Part shown: positions 36,075 to 43,866 of the stretch, one piece after another
Numbering within the stretch: position 1 is the stretch's first letter
How the letters are laid out: every line of letters starts with the position of its first letter
Origin: ENR-C20 sp942493145
Lineage (GTDB): Bacteria; Bacillota; Clostridia; Acetivibrionales; DTU013
DNA: 64,000 bases
NCBI GenBank assembly: GCA_942493145.1
Contig: OW818679.1
Span: 62,001 to 126,000, forward strand
Direction of reading: 5' to 3'
Translations under genes and position numbers: made by a program
The notes under the pieces: model-generated
Seen by the model: only the letters and a program-made list of their open reading frames with translations
Databases searched by the model: none
Told to the model about the DNA's origin: nothing

Positions 36075-36896
36075 GTGATATGGCTGCTTTCGATTAAAAA
36101 GTATGCGGTTTTCATCAGCAAAATGGATATTAAGGCTTACAGGACACGAAAGGTACTGCCGGCAGGCTTATACCTGCTGGATCTGGTGAAATACAGGTTT
36201 GCAACATCGTATGATAGAAAGTTACTGTCGGCTTTGGCTGAAATATATGGAGCCAGGGAGGCTGCCCACTATCTCAGGGTCCATTGGGCTGAGAAAATTA
36301 TAATAACTATTGCAGCATTGGCGATAGGTGGGTTTGTGGGTATTGTGTCCCGTCAGGATGGAGGCTATGCGGTTTTCTGCATTGCATTTGCAGCTGGGCT
36401 GGCGTACTTCACCGACAGAGAGCTTTTCGAAAAGGTAAAAAAGCGAAGGATGGAATTGAAGCGGGACTTCCCGGATTTTGTAAATAAGCTGGCTTTGCTT
36501 GTAAATGCAGGAATGCTTGTTACAAAAGCATGGGAGAAGGCGGCAGCTGAAGGGAAGCAGGATTCGCCCCTTTACAGGGAATTGAGGCTTTCTGTCCTGG
36601 ATATTAAAAGCGGGAGCACAGAATACAAAGCCTACGAAGATTTTGCGAAAAGATGCAGGATACCTGAAATCTCAAGGTTTGTGTCCCTAATATTGCAAAA
36701 TATCAGGAAAGGCAATTCAGAGCTTGTTCCCATCATGAGACTTTATGCCAATGAATGCTGGGAGATGAGGAAGAACCTTGCAAGAAAATATGGAGAGGAA
36801 GCCTCAACAAGGTTAATCCTGCCCATGATGCTAATGTTTGTAGCAATCCTGCTGATAGTAGGTACGCCTGCGGTGCTGGCCTTAAGGGGAATTTGA
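36075..36896 (+). CDS. TadC-like pilus assembly membrane protein
   Basis: 273 residues, T2SSF family: LKRDFPDFVNKLALLVNAGM and the ensuing EKAAAEG region, flanked by hydrophobic helices and ending in LPMMLMFVAILLIVGTPAVL. The reading frame can start at GTG 36075, but this codon overlaps the GGAGG itself. An ATG at 36080 is in another frame and opens only a five-codon peptide (see findings). Hence the true start is uncertain; ATG 36123 has no ribosome-binding site. Confidence 0.85.
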   Translation: MIWLLSIKKYAVFISKMDIKAYRTRKVLPAGLYLLDLVKYRFATSYDRKLLSALAEIYGAREAAHYLRVHWAEKIIITIAALAIGGFVGIVSRQDGGYAVFCIAFAAGLAYFTDRELFEKVKKRRMELKRDFPDFVNKLALLVNAGMLVTKAWEKAAAEGKQDSPLYRELRLSVLDIKSGSTEYKAYEDFAKRCRIPEISRFVSLILQNIRKGNSELVPIMRLYANECWEMRKNLARKYGEEASTRLILPMMLMFVAILLIVGTPAVLALRGI

Positions 36897-36923
36897 GGTT
36901 CGTATTAACTCGGATTACTTCCA

Positions 36924-36967
36924 ATTAACTCAGATTAACTCAGATTAATTCAGAATAACTCACATTA
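36924..36967 (+). repeat. 10-bp repeat array before the pilin gene
   Basis: ATTAACTCAG at 36924 and 36934, ATTAATTCAG at 36944 and AATAACTCAC at 36954, with a partial copy before and after. Exact 10-bp periodicity, in the tadC-flp gap of 89 bp. Confidence 0.8.
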
Positions 36968-36985
36968 GTTTAGGAGGTATGTAAT

Positions 36986-37201
36986 ATGTGGACGATGTTT
37001 AAAAGCTTCTTGAAAGAAGAGGACGGCATGGGAACCGTTGAGATTGTTGTAATAATTGCCGTTCTGGTAGGGATCGCACTTATATTCAGGGACGCCATCA
37101 TCGACTTTGTTACGGATATCATGAAAAATGCTTTTGCTGACGACGCAATACTGAATGATATAGACAGCAACAGCATAAGGGATGAGAATGCGATCAATTG
37201 A
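36986..37201 (+). CDS. Flp-type IVb pilin
   Basis: 71 residues. A short basic/acidic leader (KSFLKEEDGMG) precedes a hydrophobic helix TVEIVVIIAVLVGIALIF with Glu at the characteristic +5-like place after the glycine, as in Flp1/DUF4244-type prepilins. Cleavage would occur after a Gly of GMG by a TadV-type peptidase, which is not encoded in this window. GGAGG precedes the ATG. The tail is acidic. This is the structural pilin of the upstream assembly genes. Confidence 0.85.
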   Translation: MWTMFKSFLKEEDGMGTVEIVVIIAVLVGIALIFRDAIIDFVTDIMKNAFADDAILNDIDSNSIRDENAIN

Positions 37202-37220
37202 AAGGGTAGGAGTGCGGGAC

Positions 37221-38477
37221 ATGCTATCAAAGGGAATTTCATATGAGGCAAGTGCATCGAAAAGCCTGCTTTTACTCAAACTTGATGAAGGCGCTGTCCT
37301 GATTGACCACCAGGTTCAAATGGCAGCTTATAACCGCATTTGTGGGAATCTGCCCTTTAATTTGATGAGCAGAGCTGGCAATACATACTGCTGCTATGAC
37401 ATTACTTCTTTGCTTCCACTGTCGTTTTTATTGAAAAGGAGGAAGCTTGTAAGGGATGAACTGGTAATGCTACTATGTGATATTGCTGGGAATTTGCTTG
37501 ATTGTGGCGGATTTTTACTGGATGATGGCTGCTATGTTGTTGACGCTGATTACATTTTCATCGATCCGGAGAATTTGAAGATATTCATGTTGTATGTTCC
37601 TGTAGAAAAGCCAGACAATGATGTAACGGAACCTGACAAAATCCCCGCTGTCCCTGGACGTGTCGATACAACAATGCAATTCAGGAATTTTGTGTTGGAG
37701 GTCATGCTGGAAAGGGCAAATATTACCGAATGTAAAAATGATGATTTCTACCAGAGAATCCTGGTTTATATCAGAAACGAGAACTATGGCATAAGGGGAT
37801 TTACTGCTATGCTCAGGGGTTTATTGCAGGAACGAAATCCTGAATTTGAAAAACAGGACCAGGATGATAAATCATCAATAATAAGGGTAGTTGATGAATC
37901 CTTGTATGGGTCAAGTAAGGCAGGTGGGGTGAAAGACAAAAAGTATGGCTTGAAAGATTTTTTTACCAGCCTTTCGGGGAAATTTAATAAATCGGAAAAG
38001 GCTGAAAACAAATGCTCAGGAGTATTACTGGGTGCAGAATCCGAAGAAGGAACAGTAAAGGCTACAGATAATGCTCCCGGAAAGGCTCCGGATAATGCTC
38101 CCTTACGCACAGGGGGCAAGACAGTACTTCTGAATACTAAAATTAGCAGTATACCCGTATTGCAAAGCAGAAGCGGTGGTGAATTCAACGATATACCAAT
38201 AGAAAAACCGGAAGTAATTATAGGCAGGTTGGAAGGCCAGGTGGACCATATATGCAATAACCCTGCAATAGGTAAAGTACACGCACAAATAACTAAAGGC
38301 ATCGATGGGACATACTGCATCAAGGATCTGAATTCGGTAAACGGTACATTTATAAATTGTACACGGGTAACCTGCAACACTGATTATGAATTGAAGGATG
38401 GCGACCAGGTCAACCTGGCCAACAGCGAGTACATCTTTTTGATCAATCCCTGTCGTTCTGAGATTTCATCAGCATGA
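37221..38477 (+). CDS. FHA-domain protein with DUF6382-like N-terminus
   Basis: 418 residues. TAGGAG at 37207-37212 supports ATG 37221; an upstream in-frame ATG (37182) overlaps the pilin gene. The first 180 residues match the DUF6382 type found with clostridial Tad loci; a linker carries two KA(T/P)DNAPG units from an imperfect 24-bp repeat (38057-38103). The C-terminal FHA domain has IGRLEG, GKVHAQIT and NSVNGTFIN, the phosphothreonine-binding loops. It suggests control of the pilus by Ser/Thr phosphorylation; no kinase is in the window. Confidence 0.85.
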   Translation: MLSKGISYEASASKSLLLLKLDEGAVLIDHQVQMAAYNRICGNLPFNLMSRAGNTYCCYDITSLLPLSFLLKRRKLVRDELVMLLCDIAGNLLDCGGFLLDDGCYVVDADYIFIDPENLKIFMLYVPVEKPDNDVTEPDKIPAVPGRVDTTMQFRNFVLEVMLERANITECKNDDFYQRILVYIRNENYGIRGFTAMLRGLLQERNPEFEKQDQDDKSSIIRVVDESLYGSSKAGGVKDKKYGLKDFFTSLSGKFNKSEKAENKCSGVLLGAESEEGTVKATDNAPGKAPDNAPLRTGGKTVLLNTKISSIPVLQSRSGGEFNDIPIEKPEVIIGRLEGQVDHICNNPAIGKVHAQITKGIDGTYCIKDLNSVNGTFINCTRVTCNTDYELKDGDQVNLANSEYIFLINPCRSEISSA

Positions 38478-38589
38478 CTCTTATCTCCCTTACGGCCTCT
38501 GAGTTGTTGACAGCAGCCTTTACAATCATATAAAGAATGAAGAAAAATATAGAAATACCAAAAAGTATTGCAATTATCAGTATAGGCAT
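38443..38589 (-). CDS. 48-residue membrane protein antisense to the FHA gene end
   Basis: ATG 38589 with GGGGTGA upstream reads MPILIIAILFGISIFFFILY, then an amphipathic charged tail (EAVREIRVMLMKSQND). One membrane helix is predicted. It overlaps the last 35 bases of the FHA gene in convergent orientation. Short proteins of this form occur alone in clostridial genomes. The clean start signal and helix-plus-charged-tail plan suggest it is real, but composition alone cannot prove it. Confidence 0.6.
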   Translation of the reverse strand: MPILIIAILFGISIFFFILYMIVKAAVNNSEAVREIRVMLMKSQNDRD

Positions 38590-38781
38590 ATGGTTCACCC
38601 CTATCAGCATTTATCCGTTTTATAATATATACGATAGCATAATTCATTGGAATATGCCATGCCATTATGCTTCATACAACTATTTCCTTTTGTCCTTTTT
38701 TGGTGTAAACTATAAATAAAGAGATGCTTTATTGCTAATGTATTAACGGTGCTTTTTCGGAAGGATTTTCAGGTGACTATA

Positions 38782-39306
38782 ATGCCGGATTTATCGGTAT
38801 CGTTGGTTAATAATAGTTATTCATCGTCGTCAGCTGGAGCAGCAGGGGTTGCAGCCGGGTCAACGGGGTATGCGGCAAGAGCGGCTACCAAAGTGGGGGC
38901 AGCTCCGGAAGTGCAATCAGATAAAGAAATTATGGCTATGAAAAGAGCAGGACGGATTGAGTGCGAGACATGCAAGAACAGGAAATACCAGGATGGCTCG
39001 GACGACCCCGGAGTTTCATTCAAGGCCCCAGGTCATATATCGCCCGGTAGTGCTGCTTCAGTTATAATGTCCCATGAACAGGAACATGTTACACGTGAAA
39101 GGGCCAATGCTGAAAAGGATGGCAGGGAGGTCCTGAGCCAGAGTGTCAGCCTGAGTTATTCCACATGTGCTGAATGTGGAAGGACATATGCGTCGGGAGG
39201 ACTTACCAAAACCACTACTGCAAATAAATCCAGCGACTCCTTTGAAAAGCAATACCAGAATACGATCCAAAAACATTTCGGGGGCTCCATAGACACCTGG
39301 GTCTAG
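38782..39306 (+). CDS. SprA-related putative metallopeptidase (HExxH)
   Basis: 174 residues from ATG 38782 (AGGTGA upstream; the longer GTG start at 38749 lacks a site). Ser/Gly/Ala-rich N-terminal stretch, then CETCKNRKYQDGS, GHISPGSAASVIMSHEQEHV and CAECGRTYASGG. HEQEH is an HExxH zinc motif; the order CxxCxxRKYQDGS - HExEH - CxxCGRTY is that of the SprA-related/CJM1_0395 family known mostly from genomes. Four Cys probably hold structural zinc. No signal peptide. The role is unknown; a single gene with no operon partner. Confidence 0.75.
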   Translation: MPDLSVSLVNNSYSSSSAGAAGVAAGSTGYAARAATKVGAAPEVQSDKEIMAMKRAGRIECETCKNRKYQDGSDDPGVSFKAPGHISPGSAASVIMSHEQEHVTRERANAEKDGREVLSQSVSLSYSTCAECGRTYASGGLTKTTTANKSSDSFEKQYQNTIQKHFGGSIDTWV

Positions 39307-39423
39307 ATATGCGGGCATTGACAGCCGATGTAACAACATGCATCTTCCGAATGTATTTTTGTTCGTCTAAGTGGAAAACATTATAACACACGGGCATATT
39401 TTCTTAATGGCCGCTAAGAAGGG

Positions 39424-40254
39424 ATGTTTTTAGTGAACTGGCTTGACAGAGTTGAACGAAAGCTTGGAAACATAGGAATAAGAGGGTTGATGAATTATAT
39501 AATCGCATTGAATGCGGTTGTATTTTTTCTTTCCTTTATCGATAGTTCAATCATATTAAAACTCCTGCTATACCCGCAGCTGGTCATGGAGGGGGAGGTT
39601 TGGAGACTTATAACCTTTGCCTTCATACCGCCTACCATGTCACCATTTTGGTTAATTTTTGCCCTTTATTTCTATTATATGATTGGTTCCAGTCTTGAGC
39701 ATGAATGGGGCACCTTCAAATTTAATGTTTACTATTTTGCAGGGATCATTTTTACAATTATTGGCGCCTTTATCTCAGGAGGTTCGGCATCCTCGATATA
39801 TCTGAACATGTCCCTTTTCCTCGCATTCGCAACCATATTCCCGGAATTCCAGGTGATGCTGTTTTTTGTGCTGCCTGTCAAGATGAAATATCTTGCGCTT
39901 ATTGACGCAGCATTTATCATATATGCGATAATCACTCAGCCTTTGTGGGGTAAGATAGCAGCAGTTGCTTCAATTCTGAATTTCCTGCTGTTTTTCGGGA
40001 AGGATCTTTGCCTTATGATATTCAGGGGGACAAAGTCATACACCCGTCATCGGAGTTATACTGCAGGAATAGCCAGAAGTGCCACGGAACCTGTGCATAG
40101 ATGCGAGGTCTGTGCAGCGACTGAGAAGGATAACAAGAACCTGGAATTCAGGTATTGCATTGACTGTGAAGGTGATCATGAATACTGCATGATGCATCTT
40201 ACAAATCATGAACATGTAAAAAAAGGCGCACCTGAAAATCCGAATGCCACATAA
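39424..40254 (+). CDS. Rhomboid-like membrane protein lacking the catalytic motif
   Basis: 276 residues with six hydrophobic segments in rhomboid order: EVWRLITFAFIPP after helix 1, SSLEHEWGTFKFNVYYF between helices 2 and 3. At the catalytic helix the GxSG motif is replaced by IYLNMSLFLAF, and no His sits in the last helix, so proteolysis is unlikely. A C-terminal cytosolic domain has CEVC and CIDC with CMMH/NHEH, a zinc-binding module. Related inactive rhomboids act as chaperones or adaptors; here that is inference only. Confidence 0.75.
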   Translation: MFLVNWLDRVERKLGNIGIRGLMNYIIALNAVVFFLSFIDSSIILKLLLYPQLVMEGEVWRLITFAFIPPTMSPFWLIFALYFYYMIGSSLEHEWGTFKFNVYYFAGIIFTIIGAFISGGSASSIYLNMSLFLAFATIFPEFQVMLFFVLPVKMKYLALIDAAFIIYAIITQPLWGKIAAVASILNFLLFFGKDLCLMIFRGTKSYTRHRSYTAGIARSATEPVHRCEVCAATEKDNKNLEFRYCIDCEGDHEYCMMHLTNHEHVKKGAPENPNAT

Positions 40255-40296
40255 AGCTTGACACTTCCCCCATCCCTTTGTTAATAAGCCACGAAC

Positions 40297-40304
40297 ATAA
40301 AAAT
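40297..40304. repeat. Target-site duplication, left copy
   Basis: ATAAAAAT directly precedes the left inverted repeat and is identical to 41970-41977 directly after the right one. Confidence 0.95.
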
Positions 40305-40362
40305 GGCTCTACGTCAATAGTTGGGGTGGGGCACAAGTAAAATAAAATATTGATATATTTTC

Positions 40363-40399
40363 CCGGCGGATGACCAAAATGATATTGGTTATCTGCCGG
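40363..40399 (-). terminator. Hairpin near the IS left end, transposase transcript terminator
   Basis: CCGGCGGAT-ACCAA at 40363-40377 pairs with TTGGT-ATCTGCCGG at 40385-40399 (one G-T pair, one mismatch). In the minus direction it is followed by GAAAATATAT, so it may terminate the transposase/RNA transcript before the IS end. Confidence 0.5.
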
Positions 40400-40421
40400 T
40401 TTTGGTTTGTAAAGGCGTTAT

Positions 40422-40650
40422 GCAGGTGGGTCAAGCAGGTACCAGCATCAGGCTCCGTCACAGACAGGCTGTAGGAAGAAAAGGCTCGCTGCAATGCGGG
40501 CGCCGGTGAAACGGCGTCCATGCCTATGCACCGGCGGCTGTGCCATCGTGGCACACCTTTATGTTCCTTGAGCCGCATTCCAGCTTCTCCATACTTCACA
40601 GCCTGTAACCGTTCCTCCGCATTCTGCTATATACTGCTTAACCCACCTGC
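40422..40650 (-). ncRNA. Highly structured 229-bp segment downstream of the transposase
   Basis: The ends form a 15-bp stem: GCAGGTGGGTTAAGC (minus, 40650-40636) with GCTTGACCCACCTGC (40436-40422), one G-T pair. Inside are nested pairings ACAGGCTGT/ACAGCCTGT, AATGCGG/CCGCATT, GGCTC/GAGCC, CGCCGGTG/CACCGGCG and a hairpin GTGCCA-CGA-TGGCAC. Much of the segment can pair. No convincing protein frame spans it. It begins 6 bases after the transposase stop, so it would be cotranscribed. I do not recognise the family; HEARO-type RNA, a bridge-like RNA or a nested miniature element are hypotheses. Confidence 0.6.
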
Positions 40651-40656
40651 TTTTTA

Positions 40657-41832
40657 TCAAGACATAACATGCAGTATGCGATTCCGGAATCTCTTGAAAT
40701 TCCTTACACCAAAAGCATTTCGCTTAATTACCTTGATCTTGTTGTTCACCCCTTCAGTGTAACCATTGGAGAAAGGGTGTTCAAATGAGTTGAGGATTTC
40801 ATCGCTCCAGTTCATAAAAGTTCTTGTACATGCTTGAAATTCAGGCAAATTGTAACCAGTGGCCATCATGTTCCAAACTCCTAATTGCTTCTTTGCATCA
40901 TCTCGGCGTTTACACTCCATAAGCTTATGGAATTCATTCTTCATACGGTAGGCCTGCCTTAATCGGTCAGAGACATTAAGCATGGCTTCAACCTGGGCAA
41001 CTTCGTCTTCAGTGAGATTTTCTGGCTTTTTCAAAAGCAGCTTCCTACTGCGTTTGAAATACTTCCTTCGGGCATCATGGAACCTCGACTGTTCATCTTT
41101 CCTGACATTTTCAAAAGCCCAGATGACCTGCCGTACGACATGATACCTGTCCGCAATTATCTTTGCATGTGGGAACAGGCTTTTTGCAAGGCTCCGATAA
41201 GGTCCGCTCATATCGATGACGACATACTGGACCTTTTTCCGATCCTTGTACTTAAGAAAATATCCGCTCAAGTCCTCTGTTCTTCTGTTGGGAAGGATAT
41301 CCAACACCTTCTTGTGTTCAGGATCTGTAACAATACATTGGAACTTTTCTCCACCGGCATTTCCCCGGAATTCATCCAGTGAAAGTACCCTTGGCAAATC
41401 CTTGTTTGAATATCCTACATGATCAAAGATTCTAGCTGCTGTAGGTTGAGATATGTTAGAAACGGCTGCAACACTTTTCATTGAACGAACCTCTTTCAAT
41501 GAGCTGATTACATGGGCTGCAAGGCGACTTGTCATTCGATGATACCTTGGAAGGAACGATACTTCTTCAAAAAAACGTTTCCCGCATAAGGGGCAAACAT
41601 GACGCCGCTTTGTAAGATATATGACTGTGGTATCACCAAATGCCGATATGTCCTTTATCGGCTGCGTCCTATAGTCGTGAACCTTGCTTGTCCTTTCTCC
41701 ACACCTGGGACATTTGTGAATTCGCTGATACATACCCACATGAATACACAACTTATTGTCATTCCTTACAACGGATTTTAGAAAAACATCTTTCAAACCT
41801 AACAATTCTTCCGTATAATTAGTGTAGAGCAT
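40657..41832 (-). CDS. ISL3-family transposase
   Basis: 391 residues, complete. N-terminal zinc finger CPRCGERTSKVHDY and CPLCGKRFFEE, an HTH region, then the DDE_Tnp_ISL3 domain: LSLDEFRGN (first Asp), VVIDMSGPYRSLAKSLFPHA (second) and the end HPFSNGYTEGVNNKIKVIKR with Glu, as in ISL3. Only one copy of the gene is in the window. The transposase reads opposite to the plus-strand genes upstream and in line with the atp operon. Confidence 0.95.
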   Translation of the reverse strand: MLYTNYTEELLGLKDVFLKSVVRNDNKLCIHVGMYQRIHKCPRCGERTSKVHDYRTQPIKDISAFGDTTVIYLTKRRHVCPLCGKRFFEEVSFLPRYHRMTSRLAAHVISSLKEVRSMKSVAAVSNISQPTAARIFDHVGYSNKDLPRVLSLDEFRGNAGGEKFQCIVTDPEHKKVLDILPNRRTEDLSGYFLKYKDRKKVQYVVIDMSGPYRSLAKSLFPHAKIIADRYHVVRQVIWAFENVRKDEQSRFHDARRKYFKRSRKLLLKKPENLTEDEVAQVEAMLNVSDRLRQAYRMKNEFHKLMECKRRDDAKKQLGVWNMMATGYNLPEFQACTRTFMNWSDEILNSFEHPFSNGYTEGVNNKIKVIKRNAFGVRNFKRFRNRILHVMS

Positions 41833-41969
41833 AGATTGAATTTCCTTTCAAATGGTGTGTCGCAACTTCATTTTACTTGATAATTCAACTCTATGCTCTT
41901 TCTTTATGCAAAAAAATGCTGGAGCAGTTAAATTATTAATCTAACCACCCCAACATTTATTATAGAACC

Positions 41970-42005
41970 ATAAAAATGCCTGGCAGCAATTGCTTCCAGG
42001 CATTT
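41970..42005 (-). terminator. Terminator of the atp operon; T-tract equals the IS target
   Basis: AAATGCCTGG (41974-41983) pairs with CCAGGCATTT (41996-42005), with an inner AGCAA/TTGCT stem. On the minus strand the stem runs into TTTTTAT. This T-tract (41970-41977) is the right copy of the IS target duplication, so the terminator stays intact. Confidence 0.85.
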
Positions 42006-42020
42006 CATATATTCATTGCC

Positions 42021-42428
42021 CTATTTGATTACTTTTGTTACTTTTAGCCTTGAAATCGCTCGCTGGAGAGCTGCCTGAGACCTGATATATTCCTGGTTAC
42101 TCAACGCGCTCTGAAGCCGTTCCCTTGCTCTTTCCTCAGCAGCCTTTGCCCTGTTTATATCAATTTCGTGTGGCCATTCGGCGGTATCGCACAGAATTAC
42201 GGTCTTGTCCTGCAGTACTTCCATAAAGCCTTCGGATAGTACAGCCTCGGTCCAAACCCCGTCCTTCAGTATCTTTACAGGGCCGATTGCGACAGCCAGC
42301 ACCATGGGCATATGGTTTCTGAGTATTCCAATTTCGCCTTCGGGCGTCTTAAGGACTACTTCTTCAATATTGCCTGAATAAAACTTCCTGTCAGGTGTCA
42401 CTATCTCAAGAAAAAATGTTTCTGCCAT
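42021..42428 (-). CDS. atpC: ATP synthase F1 epsilon subunit
   Basis: 135 residues. The N-terminal beta-sandwich is recognisable (FLEIVTPDRKFYSGNIEEV, GEIGILRNHMP) and the C-terminal helical hairpin ends in QAALQRAISRLKV. In F1 it forms the central stalk with gamma and inhibits ATP hydrolysis. Last gene of the operon, 12 bp after atpD and followed by the terminator at 41970-42005. Confidence 0.96.
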   Translation of the reverse strand: MAETFFLEIVTPDRKFYSGNIEEVVLKTPEGEIGILRNHMPMVLAVAIGPVKILKDGVWTEAVLSEGFMEVLQDKTVILCDTAEWPHEIDINRAKAAEERARERLQSALSNQEYIRSQAALQRAISRLKVTKVIK

Positions 42429-42440
42429 TAGTCATTCCCC

Positions 42441-43832
42441 CTACATATCCTTGGCTGCTTCGTAAACATCCTCGATGGGGCCTTTCATGTAGAAAGCGGC
42501 TTCAGGTATGTTGTCCATCTTACCGTCCACGATTTCCTTGAAGCCTCTTATGGTATCCTTTATCGGTACATATTTACCGGGGAAGCCTGTGAAGGTTTCA
42601 GCGACGTAGAAAGGCTGGGAGAGATATTTCTTTATCTTTCTCGCCCTGTAAACTGTAAGCTTGTCTTCTTCGCTCAACTCATCCATACCGAGGATTGCGA
42701 TGATATCCTGAAGCTCCTTGTATCTCTGAAGTATTTCCTGTACGCGGCGTGCCACATTGTAGTGCTCTTCACCCACGACTGAGGGATCGAGGATCCTCGA
42801 AGTGGAATCAAGCGGATCGACAGCCGGATATATACCTTCCTCAACAATGGACCTGGACAAAACCGTCGTAGCATCAAGATGCGCGAAGGTGGTGGCAGGA
42901 GCAGGGTCGGTAAGGTCATCGGCAGGTACGTATACAGCCTGCACTGATGTGATTGAGCCTTTTTTTGTAGAGGTGATCCTTTCCTGGAGAGCGCCGACAT
43001 CGGTTGCAAGCGTCGGCTGGTAACCAACAGCTGAGGGCACCCTGCCGAGGAGGGCTGAAACCTCAGAGCCTGCCTGTATGAACCTGAATATGTTATCTAT
43101 GAACAGGAGCACGTCCTGCCCAAGCTGATCCCTGAAGTATTCTGCGATTGTCAGACCGGTGAGGCCGACCCTCATTCTTGATCCTGGCGGCTCATTCATC
43201 TGGCCGAATACAAGGGCGGTTTTTTCTATAACACCTGAGTCCTTCATTTCATGCCAGAGGTCGTTTCCTTCTCTTGAACGCTCACCAACACCTGTGAAAA
43301 CCGAGTATCCGCCATGCTCCGTAGCAATGTTTCTGATCAGCTCCTGTATGAGAACTGTCTTACCGACACCTGCACCTCCGAAAAGGCCTATCTTTCCGCC
43401 TTTGGCGTAGGGTGCGAGAAGGTCGACGACCTTTATTCCGGTTTCCAGAATTTCGGTTGCAGGCAGCTGATCTTCAAAAGGAGGAGCAGACCTGTGTATT
43501 GGCCAGTGCTCTGTGGCATTGACCGGGCCCATCTTGTCGACTGGTTCGCCAAGCACGTTCAATACCCTTCCAAGAGTTTCCTTACCAACAGGGATGGTGA
43601 TAGGAGCACCTGTGTCGATGGCGTCCATACCCCTTACCATGCCGTCCGTTGAAGACATGGCGACGCATCTGACCATCTGATTACCAAGATGCTGCACCAC
43701 CTCTGTCGTGACTATTGTACCCTTATTATCAACTGTAATTGCGCTATAGATGTTTGGAAGCTCTCCGCTCTCAAACCTTACGTCTATGACCGGTCCGATA
43801 ACCTGGACTATGTGCCCGACATTCTGTGACAT
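42441..43832 (-). CDS. atpD: ATP synthase F1 beta subunit
   Basis: 463 residues. P-loop GGAGVGKTVLIQEL (about 155), catalytic Glu region GVGERSREGNDL, Walker B VLLFIDNIFRF and the DELSEEDKL segment (DELSEED in the C-terminal domain). Contains the catalytic nucleotide sites. GAGTGGATAG-type leader with GGAG near the ATG. Sits between atpG and atpC in canonical order. Confidence 0.98.
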   Translation of the reverse strand: MSQNVGHIVQVIGPVIDVRFESGELPNIYSAITVDNKGTIVTTEVVQHLGNQMVRCVAMSSTDGMVRGMDAIDTGAPITIPVGKETLGRVLNVLGEPVDKMGPVNATEHWPIHRSAPPFEDQLPATEILETGIKVVDLLAPYAKGGKIGLFGGAGVGKTVLIQELIRNIATEHGGYSVFTGVGERSREGNDLWHEMKDSGVIEKTALVFGQMNEPPGSRMRVGLTGLTIAEYFRDQLGQDVLLFIDNIFRFIQAGSEVSALLGRVPSAVGYQPTLATDVGALQERITSTKKGSITSVQAVYVPADDLTDPAPATTFAHLDATTVLSRSIVEEGIYPAVDPLDSTSRILDPSVVGEEHYNVARRVQEILQRYKELQDIIAILGMDELSEEDKLTVYRARKIKKYLSQPFYVAETFTGFPGKYVPIKDTIRGFKEIVDGKMDNIPEAAFYMKGPIEDVYEAAKDM

Positions 43833-43866
43833 ATTCTATCCACTCCTCTTTGTAGTAATAACACTA

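Larger units (their letters stand above)
40305..41969 (-). mobile_element. Complete ISL3-family insertion sequence
   Basis: 1665 bp. The left end starts GGCTCTACGTCAATAG and the right end (minus strand) GGTTCTATAATAAATG; both continue with GTTGGGGTGG, 18 of 25 positions equal. An 8-bp duplication (ATAAAAAT) flanks it, the duplication length usual for ISL3. It has one transposase gene. About 230 bp longer than expected for the transposase plus ends, the excess being the structured segment at 40422-40650. The intact duplication and undamaged gene indicate a fairly recent insertion. Confidence 0.95.

Noticed and set aside
38384..38665. A 93-codon minus-strand frame across the FHA gene end
   Set aside because: Shadow of the 48-residue protein gene in another frame, which has the ribosome-binding site and a plausible membrane helix; the longer frame lacks both.
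40309..40599. A 96-codon minus-strand frame in the IS downstream of the transposase
   Set aside because: Its codons fall inside the nested stems and the IS end; composition is not protein-like and it reads through the inverted repeat.
40422..40650. Group II intron or self-splicing remnant in the IS
   Set aside because: No GTGCG-type 5' end, no domain V-like hairpin and no reverse transcriptase sequence.
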